A stretch of DNA of 64,000 nt from Haliea sp040221975. GTDB taxonomy: Bacteria; Pseudomonadota; Gammaproteobacteria; Pseudomonadales; Halieaceae. Each line of letters begins with the position of its first letter. Within the stretch, counting starts at the first letter, position 1. Made by a program: the position numbers and the translations under genes. The stretch lies in the NCBI GenBank assembly GCA_040221975.1, contig JAVJWR010000033.1, forward strand, positions 124,001 through 188,000, written 5' to 3'. Positions 24,194 to 33,263 of the stretch are shown piece after piece. The notes under the pieces are model-generated. The model had not been told where the DNA came from and made no database searches. It was given only the letters and a program-made list of their open reading frames with translations.

Positions 24194-25663
24194 TCAGCTG
24201 CTCAGTCCGGGCGCGGGAGTTGTCGTTGCCTTTCTTCCTCGGCTGCCGCGCTTTCCGGACTGCTCCGCTGGCATCTCGAACTCGCGCAAAAACGGTTGCA
24301 GGGCTCTCCGTTCGGCGGGGTCGTCCCTGGTCTTCTCGAGCAGATGGGTGGTTCGAGGCTCGCGATCGAGGAACAGTTTGCCCGAGGCTTTTCCCGCCTC
24401 GGTGGCGACCGCCAGCCAGATGATGGTATCAGCGCCTTCCTCGGGGCTGCGCAGGATGCGGCGGGTGATTTTGTGAAAGCCGGGGAGCGCGGTCTCGACC
24501 CCGGGTGTGTCAGCCCAGCCCGGATGCATGGCATTGACCACGATGCCGTCGCCAGCCCATTCCTGCGCCCACTGTTCGGTCAGTACCATCAGTGCCCGCT
24601 TGCAGCGGGCGTAGGCGGTGCTGCCGGAATAGCCTTGCTCGCGCGCGACCAGCTTGCGCACCGCCAGGGGCTGCGAATACATGCCCCCGGACACCACATT
24701 GATCACTCGCCCCTGCGGTGCCGCAGCCAGCAGCGGTCGCAGCCCCTCGGTAAGCCGGTAGGGACTCAGCAGCAAGAGAGCAAAGCTCTGTTCCAAGCCC
24801 TCCGCAGTCTCGCCGCGGGGGTTGAACAGCGCCCCGGCATTGTTGACCAGAACATCAACCGGCTTGCCCTTGCGCTGCAGTCGTTCGACCAGACGCTGTA
24901 CTTCCGTCATCAGGCTGAGATCTGCTATCTCGACAAAAATTGAGCTGTTGCCGGTTTCACGTTGCAGTTCATTGACCAGCGCCGTGGCCTTGGCTTCGTT
25001 GCGAATCACCAGGGTCAGCGAGGCGCCGCGCTCGGCCAGGGCGCGGGCGGTCGCCAGACCCAGCCCGGAGCTGGCGCCGGTGATGACCACGTGCTTGTCG
25101 CCCATCCACGCGGACATCGGGTGCCAGTGTCGCCGCCCCAAACGGTACCCGCGCCGGCTGAAACGGGCCATCCCGGGGAGCACCCAGCGATCGGCGCGAG
25201 CGTTGCTGCTGGAAATGCTCGGAGCGGGATAGTTGTCCTCCAGCGCCCGCTTCATCCCCTGCACCGAGGCGTAGCCCATTGTCTCCATGCCCCTGCGCAC
25301 GGTGCCTGCGGCCGGACCCAGCGGAATCTTGACATCGAAGCTGGCGCGATAGTCGATATGCGTACCCGTGGCCGTCTCGGACAGGTGAATCACATCGTTG
25401 ACCTCGAACAGCCGGCAGCTGCCATGCAGTTCAATCGCCTTGTCCTGCTCCAGGTGCGTTACGGTGTAGAGCAGGTCGACGGACCCCACGGGCATTTCGC
25501 AGGTCACGTTGAACCGGGTGCCGACCGCAATCGGTCCGGTGCTCAATTTCTGTGCCGCGATGGCGGTGGCATCCCACTCGGTAGTGGTGCGGAAATCCCT
25601 GATGTAGTCAAAGACCTCTCGCAGCGGGCGCGGGACATCTATTTTTTCATGCAGCACGATCAT
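24194..25663 (-). CDS. SRPBCC-domain / short-chain dehydrogenase fusion protein
   Basis: The 489-residue protein has two domains in one frame. Residues 1-145 form a START/SRPBCC-type lipid-binding domain (VPRPLREVFDYIRDF, later GTHIDYRASFDVKIPLGP). A linker to about residue 185 follows, then a short-chain dehydrogenase: TGASSGLG at 195-202, NNAG at 274-277, catalytic Ser325 in VVSGG and Tyr351/Lys355 in YARCK. The C-terminal tail is basic. The SDR part resembles retinol-dehydrogenase-like enzymes. The binding domain could deliver a hydrophobic alcohol or ketone to the active site. Fusion of these two domains is unusual. Confidence 0.85.
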   Translation of the reverse strand: MIVLHEKIDVPRPLREVFDYIRDFRTTTEWDATAIAAQKLSTGPIAVGTRFNVTCEMPVGSVDLLYTVTHLEQDKAIELHGSCRLFEVNDVIHLSETATGTHIDYRASFDVKIPLGPAAGTVRRGMETMGYASVQGMKRALEDNYPAPSISSSNARADRWVLPGMARFSRRGYRLGRRHWHPMSAWMGDKHVVITGASSGLGLATARALAERGASLTLVIRNEAKATALVNELQRETGNSSIFVEIADLSLMTEVQRLVERLQRKGKPVDVLVNNAGALFNPRGETAEGLEQSFALLLLSPYRLTEGLRPLLAAAPQGRVINVVSGGMYSQPLAVRKLVAREQGYSGSTAYARCKRALMVLTEQWAQEWAGDGIVVNAMHPGWADTPGVETALPGFHKITRRILRSPEEGADTIIWLAVATEAGKASGKLFLDREPRTTHLLEKTRDDPAERRALQPFLREFEMPAEQSGKRGSRGRKATTTPAPGLSS

Positions 25664-25860
25664 GTGCTTCTGGCCTCATAGTCTGCGTTGGCTCTGTATA
25701 CGCGAGGGGCTCGGCTACAGATTTCCACACGGGCTGCAACCAGTATAGACGCTGTATTCGCGGCGCTGCCTGTGCGGCTTCGCGTCGCAGTCATTCAGGG
25801 TATAGAATCGGGGCGTAGCGGGGGGCCAGTCCCCCGGGAGACAAACCAGTGGAGCGCGCG

Positions 25861-26346
25861 ATGTTCAGGTATGGTAGGCAAATTCTGCAGTCGGGGCTGT
25901 TGGTGGCGGTGCTGGTGGCGCCCGCGACGATGGCCCAGTACGACATTGAGACCCGACTGCCGACCTGCGACACCCTGAACTGGTCCCGGGCGGTGCATCG
26001 CAGCTATCCGGACATCGACGAAATCTGCCAGGGTGTCTACCAGAAGGACGGGGTGCTCTACGCCCGGGCCGAGGTAGAGGTGTTGCGCGTCAGCGGCAAC
26101 CGGCTGACCCTGCGTACGCTGCACACCGACGGCAGTCGCGGACACCAGACCAGTGTGCGGGTGGGGCCGAACTGGCGGGCGCGGATAGACGGCAGGGATT
26201 ACCGGGTCGGAGAACTGGTCGGCGGGCAGCGCTTGACCGTTTATATTCCAGAGGATCGGTTTGCCCTGGCCCTGGACGGTGCCCCCGGCCTGGCTGAACA
26301 CGATGCCAGTCAGGGCGACGCCAACGCCAACGCCACCGACGACTGA
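25861..26346 (+). CDS. Secreted small protein of unknown function
   Basis: This is a 161-residue protein when started at the ATG at 25861; a GTG at 25849 is also possible because both have a nearby purine-rich ribosome site. A signal peptide (LLVAVLVAPATMAQ) is followed by a mature domain with short beta segments (YARAEVEVLRVSGNRLTLRTLHT, RVGPNWRARIDGRDYRVGEL) suggestive of an OB- or SH3-like barrel. Two cysteines may form a disulfide (LPTCDTL and DEICQGV). The tail (DANANATDD) is low-complexity. I recognise no family. It is convergent with the minus-strand gene ending at 26349. Confidence 0.55.
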   Translation: MFRYGRQILQSGLLVAVLVAPATMAQYDIETRLPTCDTLNWSRAVHRSYPDIDEICQGVYQKDGVLYARAEVEVLRVSGNRLTLRTLHTDGSRGHQTSVRVGPNWRARIDGRDYRVGELVGGQRLTVYIPEDRFALALDGAPGLAEHDASQGDANANATDD

Positions 26347-26348
26347 GG

Positions 26349-26723
26349 CTAGTCCTCTACCCACACCCGGCGCAGGGGCTCGCCAAAGTCGTCGTACAGC
26401 GTCTTGCGCCGGGGCTGCGGCCGGCGGCTGCGCTTGGGGCCGGCAGTGCGCTTGAGCATGGCCTTGCGGCGCTGCTCGATGGCTGCCACGACTTCAGGTA
26501 CCAGGGTGCGTTCAGCGCGCGGTTCCAGGAACAGGCGCCGGGTCAGATACAGCGGTGCGGCCAGCGGGTCCTTGCCGCTGATACCCTGGGGCACGGATTC
26601 CACTTCTCCGCCCTTCTGCAGGAAGCGCTGGGTCTCGTTTTCCAGCGCTGCACGCAGTTCTTCCTTGCTCGGGAGTTTCTTCACCGTATCGAGTGCCTGC
26701 AGATAGTCCTGCCAACCGCCCAA
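26349..26723 (-). CDS. Small basic protein of unknown function (FLxxGG motif)
   Basis: The 124-residue protein probably starts at the TTG at 26723, since no in-frame ATG exists before about residue 88. An ATT two codons further upstream is possible. It has a central 'RFLQKGGEVESVPQG' segment like the short FLxxGGxIxxV motif of SutA-type transcription factors, preceded by a charged helix and followed by a very basic C-terminal region (RTAGPKRSRRPQPRRK). It has no signal peptide and may bind nucleic acid or RNA polymerase. Function is unknown. Confidence 0.45.
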   Translation of the reverse strand: MGGWQDYLQALDTVKKLPSKEELRAALENETQRFLQKGGEVESVPQGISGKDPLAAPLYLTRRLFLEPRAERTLVPEVVAAIEQRRKAMLKRTAGPKRSRRPQPRRKTLYDDFGEPLRRVWVED

Positions 26724-26857
26724 AATGATTCAGTATAGCGCCCCCCGCGCAGAATCATAGGGTGGTTGTCGGCGTCGGCATCAAGCCGTCTGCCTGCGTT
26801 GTGCAGCGCGGCGGCATTCTGGTTTAATGCAGGCCTCTTTCATTCCGGAGTGTTTCC

Positions 26858-27931
26858 ATGGTCTGGTTTATCCTGGCGGTTCTGGTGTTTTTCGCCTTCA
26901 GCCTGTTGTACCTGCGCGGCGAAGACCTGTCCCGCTACGATGCACCGCCACCGCCTGCTCCCCTGGGCAAGCCCAGCCCCGAGCACAGCGCGGTACTCGC
27001 GCGCCTGGGTGAATTCGCGGCAACGGGACAATCGCATCGGGGCCGGGGTCGGCTGCGGGCAATCCGCGAGTTGATGGACTCTCTCAGCGACGGGGTCGAA
27101 TTCGGTTGTCGCTTCGAAACGGTCAATGATGGTCAGCTGCGTGGCGAGTGGGTACTGGCGCCGGGTCATGACCCACGCCGGCGCCTGCTCTACATTCACG
27201 GCGGCGCCTGGTTTGCCGGCAGTCCGCGCAGTCACCGTGCCATCACCGATCGTCTGGCACGGCTCACCGGCGCTGCGGTATTTGCGCTCGATTACCGGCT
27301 GATCCCGGAGCACCGCCGCCGCGACGGGATCGAGGACTGTCGCAATGCCTGGCGCTGGCTGCTGGTAAATGGCCCCGAGGGCCCGGAAGTGCTTGACCAC
27401 GGCATGGTTGCGGGGGATTCCGCCGGCGGCAGCCTGACCCTGGGCCTGCTGGCCTGGATTCGCGACGAGGGACTGAGGGCGCCGGACGCTGCTATCGCTT
27501 TCTCGCCGTCCACCGATGTCACCATGAGCGGCCCCAGCATGCGCAGCAATCTGGCGACGGACCACATGTTGGGCCCGCTGTTCGGCAAGCTGGCGCGCGT
27601 TCCAACCATACTGTTGCTGTGGTTGACCTGGTTCAACAACCGTATCTCGCCCTCGCACCCGGATGTGTCGCCGCTGCGCGGTGATCTTGCCGGCCTGCCG
27701 CCGGTCCTGATCCAGGCCAGTGAGCAGGAAATGCTGCTGGATGACGCCCGCCGCTATGTCGCCAGGGCCCAGGCGGCGGGTTCGCCGGTGGAGTTGCAAA
27801 CCTGGCCGCACATGGTGCATGTCTGGCAGATGTTCACCCCCGACCTGCCCGAGGCCGAAGAGGCCTACGCGAATATCGCCGAGTTCCTCGAGAGTGCCGG
27901 CGTGCCCGTGGTCGAGGGCGGTGACCTGTGA
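26858..27931 (+). CDS. Alpha/beta hydrolase, hormone-sensitive-lipase type
   Basis: The 357-residue protein has an N-terminal hydrophobic anchor (VWFILAVLVFFAFSLLYL) and the HSL-family motifs: oxyanion HGGAW at 114-118, nucleophile Ser188 in GDSAGG, and a C-terminal 'MVHVWQMF' with the catalytic His. It hydrolyses short-chain esters. A GGAG Shine-Dalgarno precedes the ATG. Its stop overlaps the GTG start of the PlsC-type gene by four bases, so it is likely part of a lipid-remodelling operon. Confidence 0.9.
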   Translation: MVWFILAVLVFFAFSLLYLRGEDLSRYDAPPPPAPLGKPSPEHSAVLARLGEFAATGQSHRGRGRLRAIRELMDSLSDGVEFGCRFETVNDGQLRGEWVLAPGHDPRRRLLYIHGGAWFAGSPRSHRAITDRLARLTGAAVFALDYRLIPEHRRRDGIEDCRNAWRWLLVNGPEGPEVLDHGMVAGDSAGGSLTLGLLAWIRDEGLRAPDAAIAFSPSTDVTMSGPSMRSNLATDHMLGPLFGKLARVPTILLLWLTWFNNRISPSHPDVSPLRGDLAGLPPVLIQASEQEMLLDDARRYVARAQAAGSPVELQTWPHMVHVWQMFTPDLPEAEEAYANIAEFLESAGVPVVEGGDL

Positions 27932-28671
27932 ACGGGTTGCGCTCGGCTCTGGTGTTCCTGTGGATGGTGGTGAGTGTCATCCCCATGGGTTTTGGTCTCA
28001 TCATCTGCTCGTTGTTTGTCCGGGACACCCGTCTGTGGTGGATATTTGCCGTGCCCTGGCTGCGCGGGGTCATTGCTGTTGCCAGAATTGTGGGCGGGGT
28101 GCAGTACCGGGTTCACGGCGCGGAAAACCTGCCCAGGGCCGAGGACATGCGCCGGATCGTGCTCTGCCCCAAACACCAGTCAACCTGGGAGACGTTTTTC
28201 TTTCCCAGCATGACCCCGCACCCACTGGCCTATGTGTTCAAGCAGGAACTGCTGCATATCCCGATTTTTGGCTGGTGTCTGGCGCGCCTGAAGATGGTCC
28301 ACATCGACCGCAGCAAGCGCTCTGAAGCCTGGAGCAAGGTGGCGGCCCAGGGCAGGGTGCTGATGGATCGGGGCAAGTGGATCATCATGTTCCCCGAAGG
28401 GACCCGCACCGAGCGCGGCACCCGGGGCACCTACAAATCCGGCGCGACCCGGCTGGCGGTTGCCACCGGCGCCAGCGTGATCCCGATAGCCGTGACTTCC
28501 GGACGTTGCTGGCCGCGGCGCTCCTTTGCCCTGCGGCCCGGGGTGATAGATGTTTCCATAGGCACGCCGGTGTCGGCAGTGGACCGGCAACCCGGTGAGC
28601 TGATGGACGAAGTGGAACGCTGGATAGAGGCCGAAATGCGCCGCCTGGACCCCGATGCCTATCATGCGTGA
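27928..28671 (+). CDS. PlsC-family 1-acylglycerol-3-phosphate acyltransferase
   Basis: The 247-residue membrane-associated acyltransferase transfers an acyl group to lysophospholipid. It has a hydrophobic N-terminus (ALVFLWMVVSVIPMGFGLIICSLF), motif 1 as KHQSTWE (His83-Glu88, an HX4E variant of the usual HX4D) and motif 3 as FPEGTRT at 155-161. HX4E is seen in a known subgroup of proteobacterial PlsC-like proteins. It uses a GTG start inside the stop codon of the esterase gene and overlaps the decarboxylase start by 17 bases. Confidence 0.9.
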   Translation: MNGLRSALVFLWMVVSVIPMGFGLIICSLFVRDTRLWWIFAVPWLRGVIAVARIVGGVQYRVHGAENLPRAEDMRRIVLCPKHQSTWETFFFPSMTPHPLAYVFKQELLHIPIFGWCLARLKMVHIDRSKRSEAWSKVAAQGRVLMDRGKWIIMFPEGTRTERGTRGTYKSGATRLAVATGASVIPIAVTSGRCWPRRSFALRPGVIDVSIGTPVSAVDRQPGELMDEVERWIEAEMRRLDPDAYHA

Positions 28672-30580
28672 ACGTTACGCCCGCGTCGCCATCGTCAGCG
28701 CGGACGCAGGCTTTGCCGCGGGCCTGGTGGCCGACCTCAATCGCTGTGCTGCGGACGAGCAGCGCGTGCCCCAGCAGCAGTGTGAGCTGCAGTTTGTCCA
28801 TGCCCGCGACAGCGCGGAGGCGCTGCGACTTGCGAGCGAGGACGGACTGCTGCAGGCGCTGGTGTTTGATGCGTCAACCCTGAGCGGACCGGCGCAGGCC
28901 ATTGCCGCCGTGGCCCAGCTGCGCCCGGAACTGGATCTGTACCTGATGCCGGAAGCGGGGAGCGACTACGGCCAATTGCAGGTCGAGCTGCTGGACCGGC
29001 TCGACAGCAAGCCGGCACATCTCTACCGGCAGCTGCGCACTGCGATCCAGCGCCGTGCCCGGACACCCTTTGCGGACACGCTGCGCGACTATGTTTACAG
29101 CGCCAAGGATGCCTGGCACACGCCCGGGCACTCCGGCGGCGACAGCTTGCGCGACAGCCCCTGGGTCAGCGACTTCTACCAGATGATGGGCGAACACATC
29201 TTCAATACCGATCTTTCGGTTTCAGTGCAGTCGCTGGATTCCCTGCTGGAGCCGCACAGCGTGATCCAGGAGGCACAGGAGCTGGCCGCGCAGGCGTTCG
29301 GCGCCCGGCATACCTTTTTTGTCACCAATGGCACCTCTACCGCCAACAAGGTGATCATGCAGCAGCTGCTGGGTGCTGGCGGCAAGGTCATCCTCGACCA
29401 GGCCTGCCACAAGTCGGTACATCACGCGGTGGTGTTGTTTGGTGCCGAACCGGTATACCTGGCGGCATCGCTGAACCCGCGTTTCGGCTTCTACGGCCCG
29501 GTGCCCCGGCAGCGTGTGCTGGCGGCGATCGATGCCCATCCCGATGCCCGCCTGCTGGTGCTTACCAGCTGTACCTACGACGGTTTCCGCTACGATCTGG
29601 CACCCATCATCGCCCGCGCCCACGCCGCCGGCATCAAGGTCCTGGTGGACGAGGCCTGGTACGCCCACGGCCGCTTCCACCCGCAGCTGCGACCCTGCGC
29701 ACTGGAATGCGGCGCGGACTATGTCACCCAGAGTACCCACAAAATGCTGTCGGCGTTTTCCCAGGCCAGCATGATCCACGTCTCCGACCCGGATTTTGAC
29801 GAACACCGGTTTCGCGAAAACCTTAACATGCACACCTCGACCAGCCCCCAGTACGCGATGATTGCCAGCCTCGATGTGGCGCGCAAGCAAATGAGCATGG
29901 AGGGCTTTGCTCGCCTTGAGGCCTGCTTCGATATCGCCGCGCAGCTGCGGGCAGGGATCAACCGCAGCGGCGTGTTTCGGGTGCTGGAGTTGGCGGACAT
30001 GCTGCCGGAAGAGCTGGTGGACGACGGCATCCGCCTGGACCCCTGCAAGCTCAGCGTGGATGTGTCCGCTTCCGGCTACTCCGCCCGGCAGCTGCAACTG
30101 GCGTTGTTCGAGGACCACGGCATCCAGATCGAGAAGGTCACGCACAATACACTCAGTATTCTGGTGACCCTGGGGGCGACTGACAGCAAGGTGTTGCGCC
30201 TGCTCAACGCCCTCGACAAGCTGGCCCGGAAGGCGCCCGCCAGCAAGGGTGCCGTCACGGCTCGCCGCACCGTGACGCCGCTGCCGGCCCTGAGCGACTT
30301 TGCCTGTTTGCCTCGCGATGCCTATTTTGGCCCCTCCCGGCTGGTGCCGCTGAATGCCAGCGATAGGGGAGTCAATGAAGCCCTGCTGGGGGCGGTCAGC
30401 GCCGACCAGATCGTACCCTATCCACCGGGGATACCCGTGCTGGTGCCCGGCCAGGTGATAACCGGCGCTATCGCCCGCTTCCTCTACGATCTGTACCACG
30501 GCAATACCGGGATTGAGATTCACGGCCTGCTGGAGGAGGGAGAGGAGCCCTGTCTGCGGATCGTTGAGGGGCTGGCCTGA
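28655..30580 (+). CDS. Orn/Lys/Arg decarboxylase family PLP enzyme
   Basis: The 641-residue protein has an N-terminal receiver-like wing domain (residues about 1-130, ARVAIVSADAGFAAGL), a central PLP-binding aminotransferase-fold domain and a C-terminal domain. Motifs are 'AWHTPGHSGGDSLRDSP', 'TNGTSTANKVIMQQLLG' and the PLP-lysine Lys363 in STHKMLSAFSQAS. This is the layout of inducible lysine, ornithine and arginine decarboxylases, though about 70-100 residues shorter than the E. coli enzymes. The product is probably a polyamine. The substrate cannot be fixed from motifs. The gene overlaps the plsC-like gene, and a second ATG lies three codons downstream. Confidence 0.85.
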   Translation: MPIMRERYARVAIVSADAGFAAGLVADLNRCAADEQRVPQQQCELQFVHARDSAEALRLASEDGLLQALVFDASTLSGPAQAIAAVAQLRPELDLYLMPEAGSDYGQLQVELLDRLDSKPAHLYRQLRTAIQRRARTPFADTLRDYVYSAKDAWHTPGHSGGDSLRDSPWVSDFYQMMGEHIFNTDLSVSVQSLDSLLEPHSVIQEAQELAAQAFGARHTFFVTNGTSTANKVIMQQLLGAGGKVILDQACHKSVHHAVVLFGAEPVYLAASLNPRFGFYGPVPRQRVLAAIDAHPDARLLVLTSCTYDGFRYDLAPIIARAHAAGIKVLVDEAWYAHGRFHPQLRPCALECGADYVTQSTHKMLSAFSQASMIHVSDPDFDEHRFRENLNMHTSTSPQYAMIASLDVARKQMSMEGFARLEACFDIAAQLRAGINRSGVFRVLELADMLPEELVDDGIRLDPCKLSVDVSASGYSARQLQLALFEDHGIQIEKVTHNTLSILVTLGATDSKVLRLLNALDKLARKAPASKGAVTARRTVTPLPALSDFACLPRDAYFGPSRLVPLNASDRGVNEALLGAVSADQIVPYPPGIPVLVPGQVITGAIARFLYDLYHGNTGIEIHGLLEEGEEPCLRIVEGLA

Positions 30581-30658
30581 CAACGGCGCATGGTCTAGGC
30601 TATGCACTTTTCGCGCCACCAGAGGACTGTACGGCGCATCCCGAGAAGGAATCATGCA

Positions 30659-31843
30659 ATGCCTGAAGCCTATATTGTCGGCGCTGTACGCAGCGCTGGC
30701 GGTCGCAAGAACGGTCGCTTGTCGAGAGTGCACCCGATTGATCTTGGTGCGGCCGTGGTGGATGCCCTGGTAGAGCGGGTCGGGGTCGCAGTCGACGAAA
30801 TCGACGATCTCGTTTTTGGCTGCGTGTCCCAGACCGGAGCCCAGTCCAGCAACCTTGGTCGCAATGTCTGCCTCTCCTCCGTACTCGGTGAAGTGGTGCC
30901 CGGGACCACCGTGGATCGCCAGTGTGGCTCCGGCCAGCAGGCGATCCATTTTGCCGCCCAGGGCGTCATGTCCGGTACCCAGGGCCTGGTGATTGCGGGC
31001 GGCGTGGAGAGCATGAGTCAGGTGCCGATTGGCGCCAGCATCGTCGATGGCGCCAAGGCCGGCCATGGTACGCCCTACGGTGCCCGTATCAGCGAGCGCT
31101 ATCCGGGCGTGCAGTTCAACCAGTTTGATGGCGCCGAGATGCTGGTACGGAAATACGGCATCAGCAGTGACGAGCTCAACCGTTTTGCCCTCGCCAGTCA
31201 CCAGAAGGCCCGGCAGGCGGTGGAGGAGGGACGTTTCCAGCGCGAAATCGTGCCAATCGAGGTGGAGCTGGAAGACGGCAGCCGGGCAATGCACACCCAG
31301 GATGAAGGCATTCGCATGGACGCCACCCTGGATGCGATCGCCGGACTGCAGCCCCTGCGCGAAGGTGGCACCCTGACCGCCGCCAACGCCTCCCAGATCT
31401 GTGACGGCGCCGCCGCGGTCATGGTCGCCAGCCGTGAGGCCTGCGAGCGCCTGGGTCTCACGCCGCTGGCCCGGATCGTGGCCATGAGCGTCATTGGCTC
31501 GGACCCGGTGATCATGCTGGAAGGGCCGATCCCCGCTACCCGCAAGGTGCTGGAACGGGCGGGCATGAGCCTGGCGGACATCGACCTGTTCGAAGTCAAT
31601 GAGGCCTTCGGTTCGGTGCCCCTGGCCTGGGCCAGGGCTCTGGACGCGGATATGGACAAGCTCAACGTCAACGGCGGTGCCCAGGCACTGGGTCATCCCC
31701 TCGGTGGCACCGGCGCCAAGCTGATGACCACGCTGGTGCACGAACTCCACCGCAGCGGCAAGCGCTATGGCCTGCTGGCGATCTGTGAGGGGGGTGGCAC
31801 CGCCAACGGCACCATTATCGAGCGCGTGAACGGGCTCGCCTGA
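30659..31843 (+). CDS. Acetyl-CoA C-acetyltransferase (thiolase)
   Basis: The 394-residue protein starts at the ATG at 30659; an earlier in-frame start would add 19 basic residues not typical of the family. The nucleophilic cysteine is Cys89 in DRQCGSGQQAI. The catalytic NEAFG and 'GGAQALGHPLG' His loops and the final 'CEGGGTANG' Cys are all present. It catalyses CoA-dependent cleavage of 3-ketoacyl-CoA or the reverse condensation. It is separated by 33 bases from the dienelactone hydrolase gene and may be part of an aromatic or fatty acid catabolic run. Confidence 0.94.
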   Translation: MPEAYIVGAVRSAGGRKNGRLSRVHPIDLGAAVVDALVERVGVAVDEIDDLVFGCVSQTGAQSSNLGRNVCLSSVLGEVVPGTTVDRQCGSGQQAIHFAAQGVMSGTQGLVIAGGVESMSQVPIGASIVDGAKAGHGTPYGARISERYPGVQFNQFDGAEMLVRKYGISSDELNRFALASHQKARQAVEEGRFQREIVPIEVELEDGSRAMHTQDEGIRMDATLDAIAGLQPLREGGTLTAANASQICDGAAAVMVASREACERLGLTPLARIVAMSVIGSDPVIMLEGPIPATRKVLERAGMSLADIDLFEVNEAFGSVPLAWARALDADMDKLNVNGGAQALGHPLGGTGAKLMTTLVHELHRSGKRYGLLAICEGGGTANGTIIERVNGLA

Positions 31844-31876
31844 CACGTTGTTTACCCTTAGTGACAAGGAGATACC

Positions 31877-32596
31877 ATGGCTATTCAGACACGAACGATT
31901 GCCTACCAGCACGCCGGACTGACCTATGAGGGCCTGCTGGCCTGGGATGACGCCGCCAGTGGTCCGCGCCCGGGGGTCGCGGTGGCCCATACCTGGGCCG
32001 GGCGCACCGAGTTCGAAGAGGGCAAGGCCGTGGAGCTGGCCGAGCATGGCTATGTCGGCTTCGCCCTGGACATGTTTGGCAAGGGCGTGCGCGGCGAAGG
32101 TACCGAGCAGTGCCAGGGCCTGATAGCACCGCTGCTGGAGGACCGTGTCCTGCTGCAGGATCTGGTGACGCTGGGCATGGGCGTCATGAGCGAGCAGGCT
32201 GAGGTGGATGCAGGACGGGTTGCCGCCATGGGCTACTGCTTTGGCGGCCTGACCGTGCTGGACCTGGCACGCACCGGCGCTGAAGTGCGCGGCGTGGTCA
32301 GCTTCCATGGACTGTTCAACGCGCCCGACAATACCGCCGGCACGCAGATCACGGCCAGCGTTCTGTGCCTGCATGGCTATGATGATCCGATGGCTACGCC
32401 GGACGACCTGGTGGCACTGGCGCAGGAGCTGACCACCGCCGGCGCCGACTGGCAGGTGCACGCCTACGGCAATACCCTGCATGCGTTCACCAATCCCGAC
32501 GCCAATGATCCGGGCTTTGGTGCGGTTTACAGCGCCGCTGCAGACCGCCGCTCCAGCCAGGCGTTGTACAACTTTCTCGAAGAAGTACTGGCCTGA
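31877..32596 (+). CDS. Dienelactone hydrolase family protein
   Basis: The 239-residue alpha/beta hydrolase has the Cys nucleophile in GYCFGG (Cys121), characteristic of DLH, and 'LCLHGYDDPM' and 'NTLHAFTNPDAND' carrying the Asp and His of the triad. Family members hydrolyse dienelactone to maleylacetate in chlorocatechol degradation, but many are general esterases. AAGGAG precedes the ATG. Its last base is the first of the next gene's ATG, so it is coupled to a maleylacetoacetate-isomerase-like GST. Confidence 0.9.
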   Translation: MAIQTRTIAYQHAGLTYEGLLAWDDAASGPRPGVAVAHTWAGRTEFEEGKAVELAEHGYVGFALDMFGKGVRGEGTEQCQGLIAPLLEDRVLLQDLVTLGMGVMSEQAEVDAGRVAAMGYCFGGLTVLDLARTGAEVRGVVSFHGLFNAPDNTAGTQITASVLCLHGYDDPMATPDDLVALAQELTTAGADWQVHAYGNTLHAFTNPDANDPGFGAVYSAAADRRSSQALYNFLEEVLA

Positions 32597-33228
32597 TGGC
32601 GGTGCAGCTGTACGACTACTTCCGCTCTTCCGCGGCCTATCGGCTGCGGATTGCACTTAACCTCAAGGGGCTGGAGTACGCGTCCTTGCCGGTCAACCTG
32701 GTTGCCAACGAGCAGCGCGACGCCGACTACCTGGCGGTCAATCCACTCGGCCTGGTGCCGGCACTGGCCACCTCAGAGGGCGAGCTGCTGACCCAGTCAG
32801 TTGCCATTCTCGAATGGCTGGAGGAGGAGTATCCAGAGCCGGCACTGCTGCCCGCGGACGCGCTGGGGCGTGCGCGGGTCCGGGCCATGGTGCAGACTGT
32901 CGCCTGTGATATTCACCCATTGAACAACCTGCGGGTACAGCGTTACCTGGTGGACCAGCTGGGTGTATCCGAAGAGGCCAAGCTTGACTGGTACCACCAC
33001 TGGATCGCGCTGGGGTTTGCCGCCCTGGAGCAGCAGGTGGCCGGTGATCGCTACTGTTATGGCGACAGTCCCACCCTGGCTGATATCTGCCTGCTGCCGC
33101 AGATGTTCAATGCCCGGCGCTTTGAGCAGGATTTGCAGCCCTTCCCGCGTCTGTGTGCCATTACTGCCCATCTGGAGCAGCTCCCGGCCTTTGCCGCCGC
33201 CAGCCCGGAGGCGGTCGCCCCGGCCTGA
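32596..33228 (+). CDS. maiA: Maleylacetoacetate isomerase / zeta-class glutathione transferase
   Basis: The 210-residue protein has the zeta-GST N-terminal pattern 'LYDYFRSSAAYRLRIALNLKG' (SSxxxRxRIAL active-site Ser) and a C-terminal all-helical GST domain with 'GDSPTLADICLLPQMFNARRF'. It isomerises maleylacetoacetate to fumarylacetoacetate in tyrosine catabolism. No fumarylacetoacetase or homogentisate dioxygenase is seen in this window. Its coupling to a dienelactone hydrolase suggests a ring-cleavage side pathway. Confidence 0.93.
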   Translation: MAVQLYDYFRSSAAYRLRIALNLKGLEYASLPVNLVANEQRDADYLAVNPLGLVPALATSEGELLTQSVAILEWLEEEYPEPALLPADALGRARVRAMVQTVACDIHPLNNLRVQRYLVDQLGVSEEAKLDWYHHWIALGFAALEQQVAGDRYCYGDSPTLADICLLPQMFNARRFEQDLQPFPRLCAITAHLEQLPAFAAASPEAVAPA

Positions 33229-33263
33229 ACACCGACCCGATTCCCTGCAGCAAGTGAGGCTCA

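Noticed and set aside
26310..26345. Short GCCAAC tandem repeats at the end of the secreted protein gene
   Set aside because: Only about two to three copies coding for a low-complexity tail; not enough for a meaningful repeat or phase-variation call.
29222..32656. Antisense open frame of 1144 codons on the minus strand
   Set aside because: It lies opposite the decarboxylase, thiolase and dienelactone hydrolase genes. It is a GC-skew shadow: His/Gly/Gln-rich, with no recognisable domain, no signal and no start context, while the plus-strand proteins have complete active sites.
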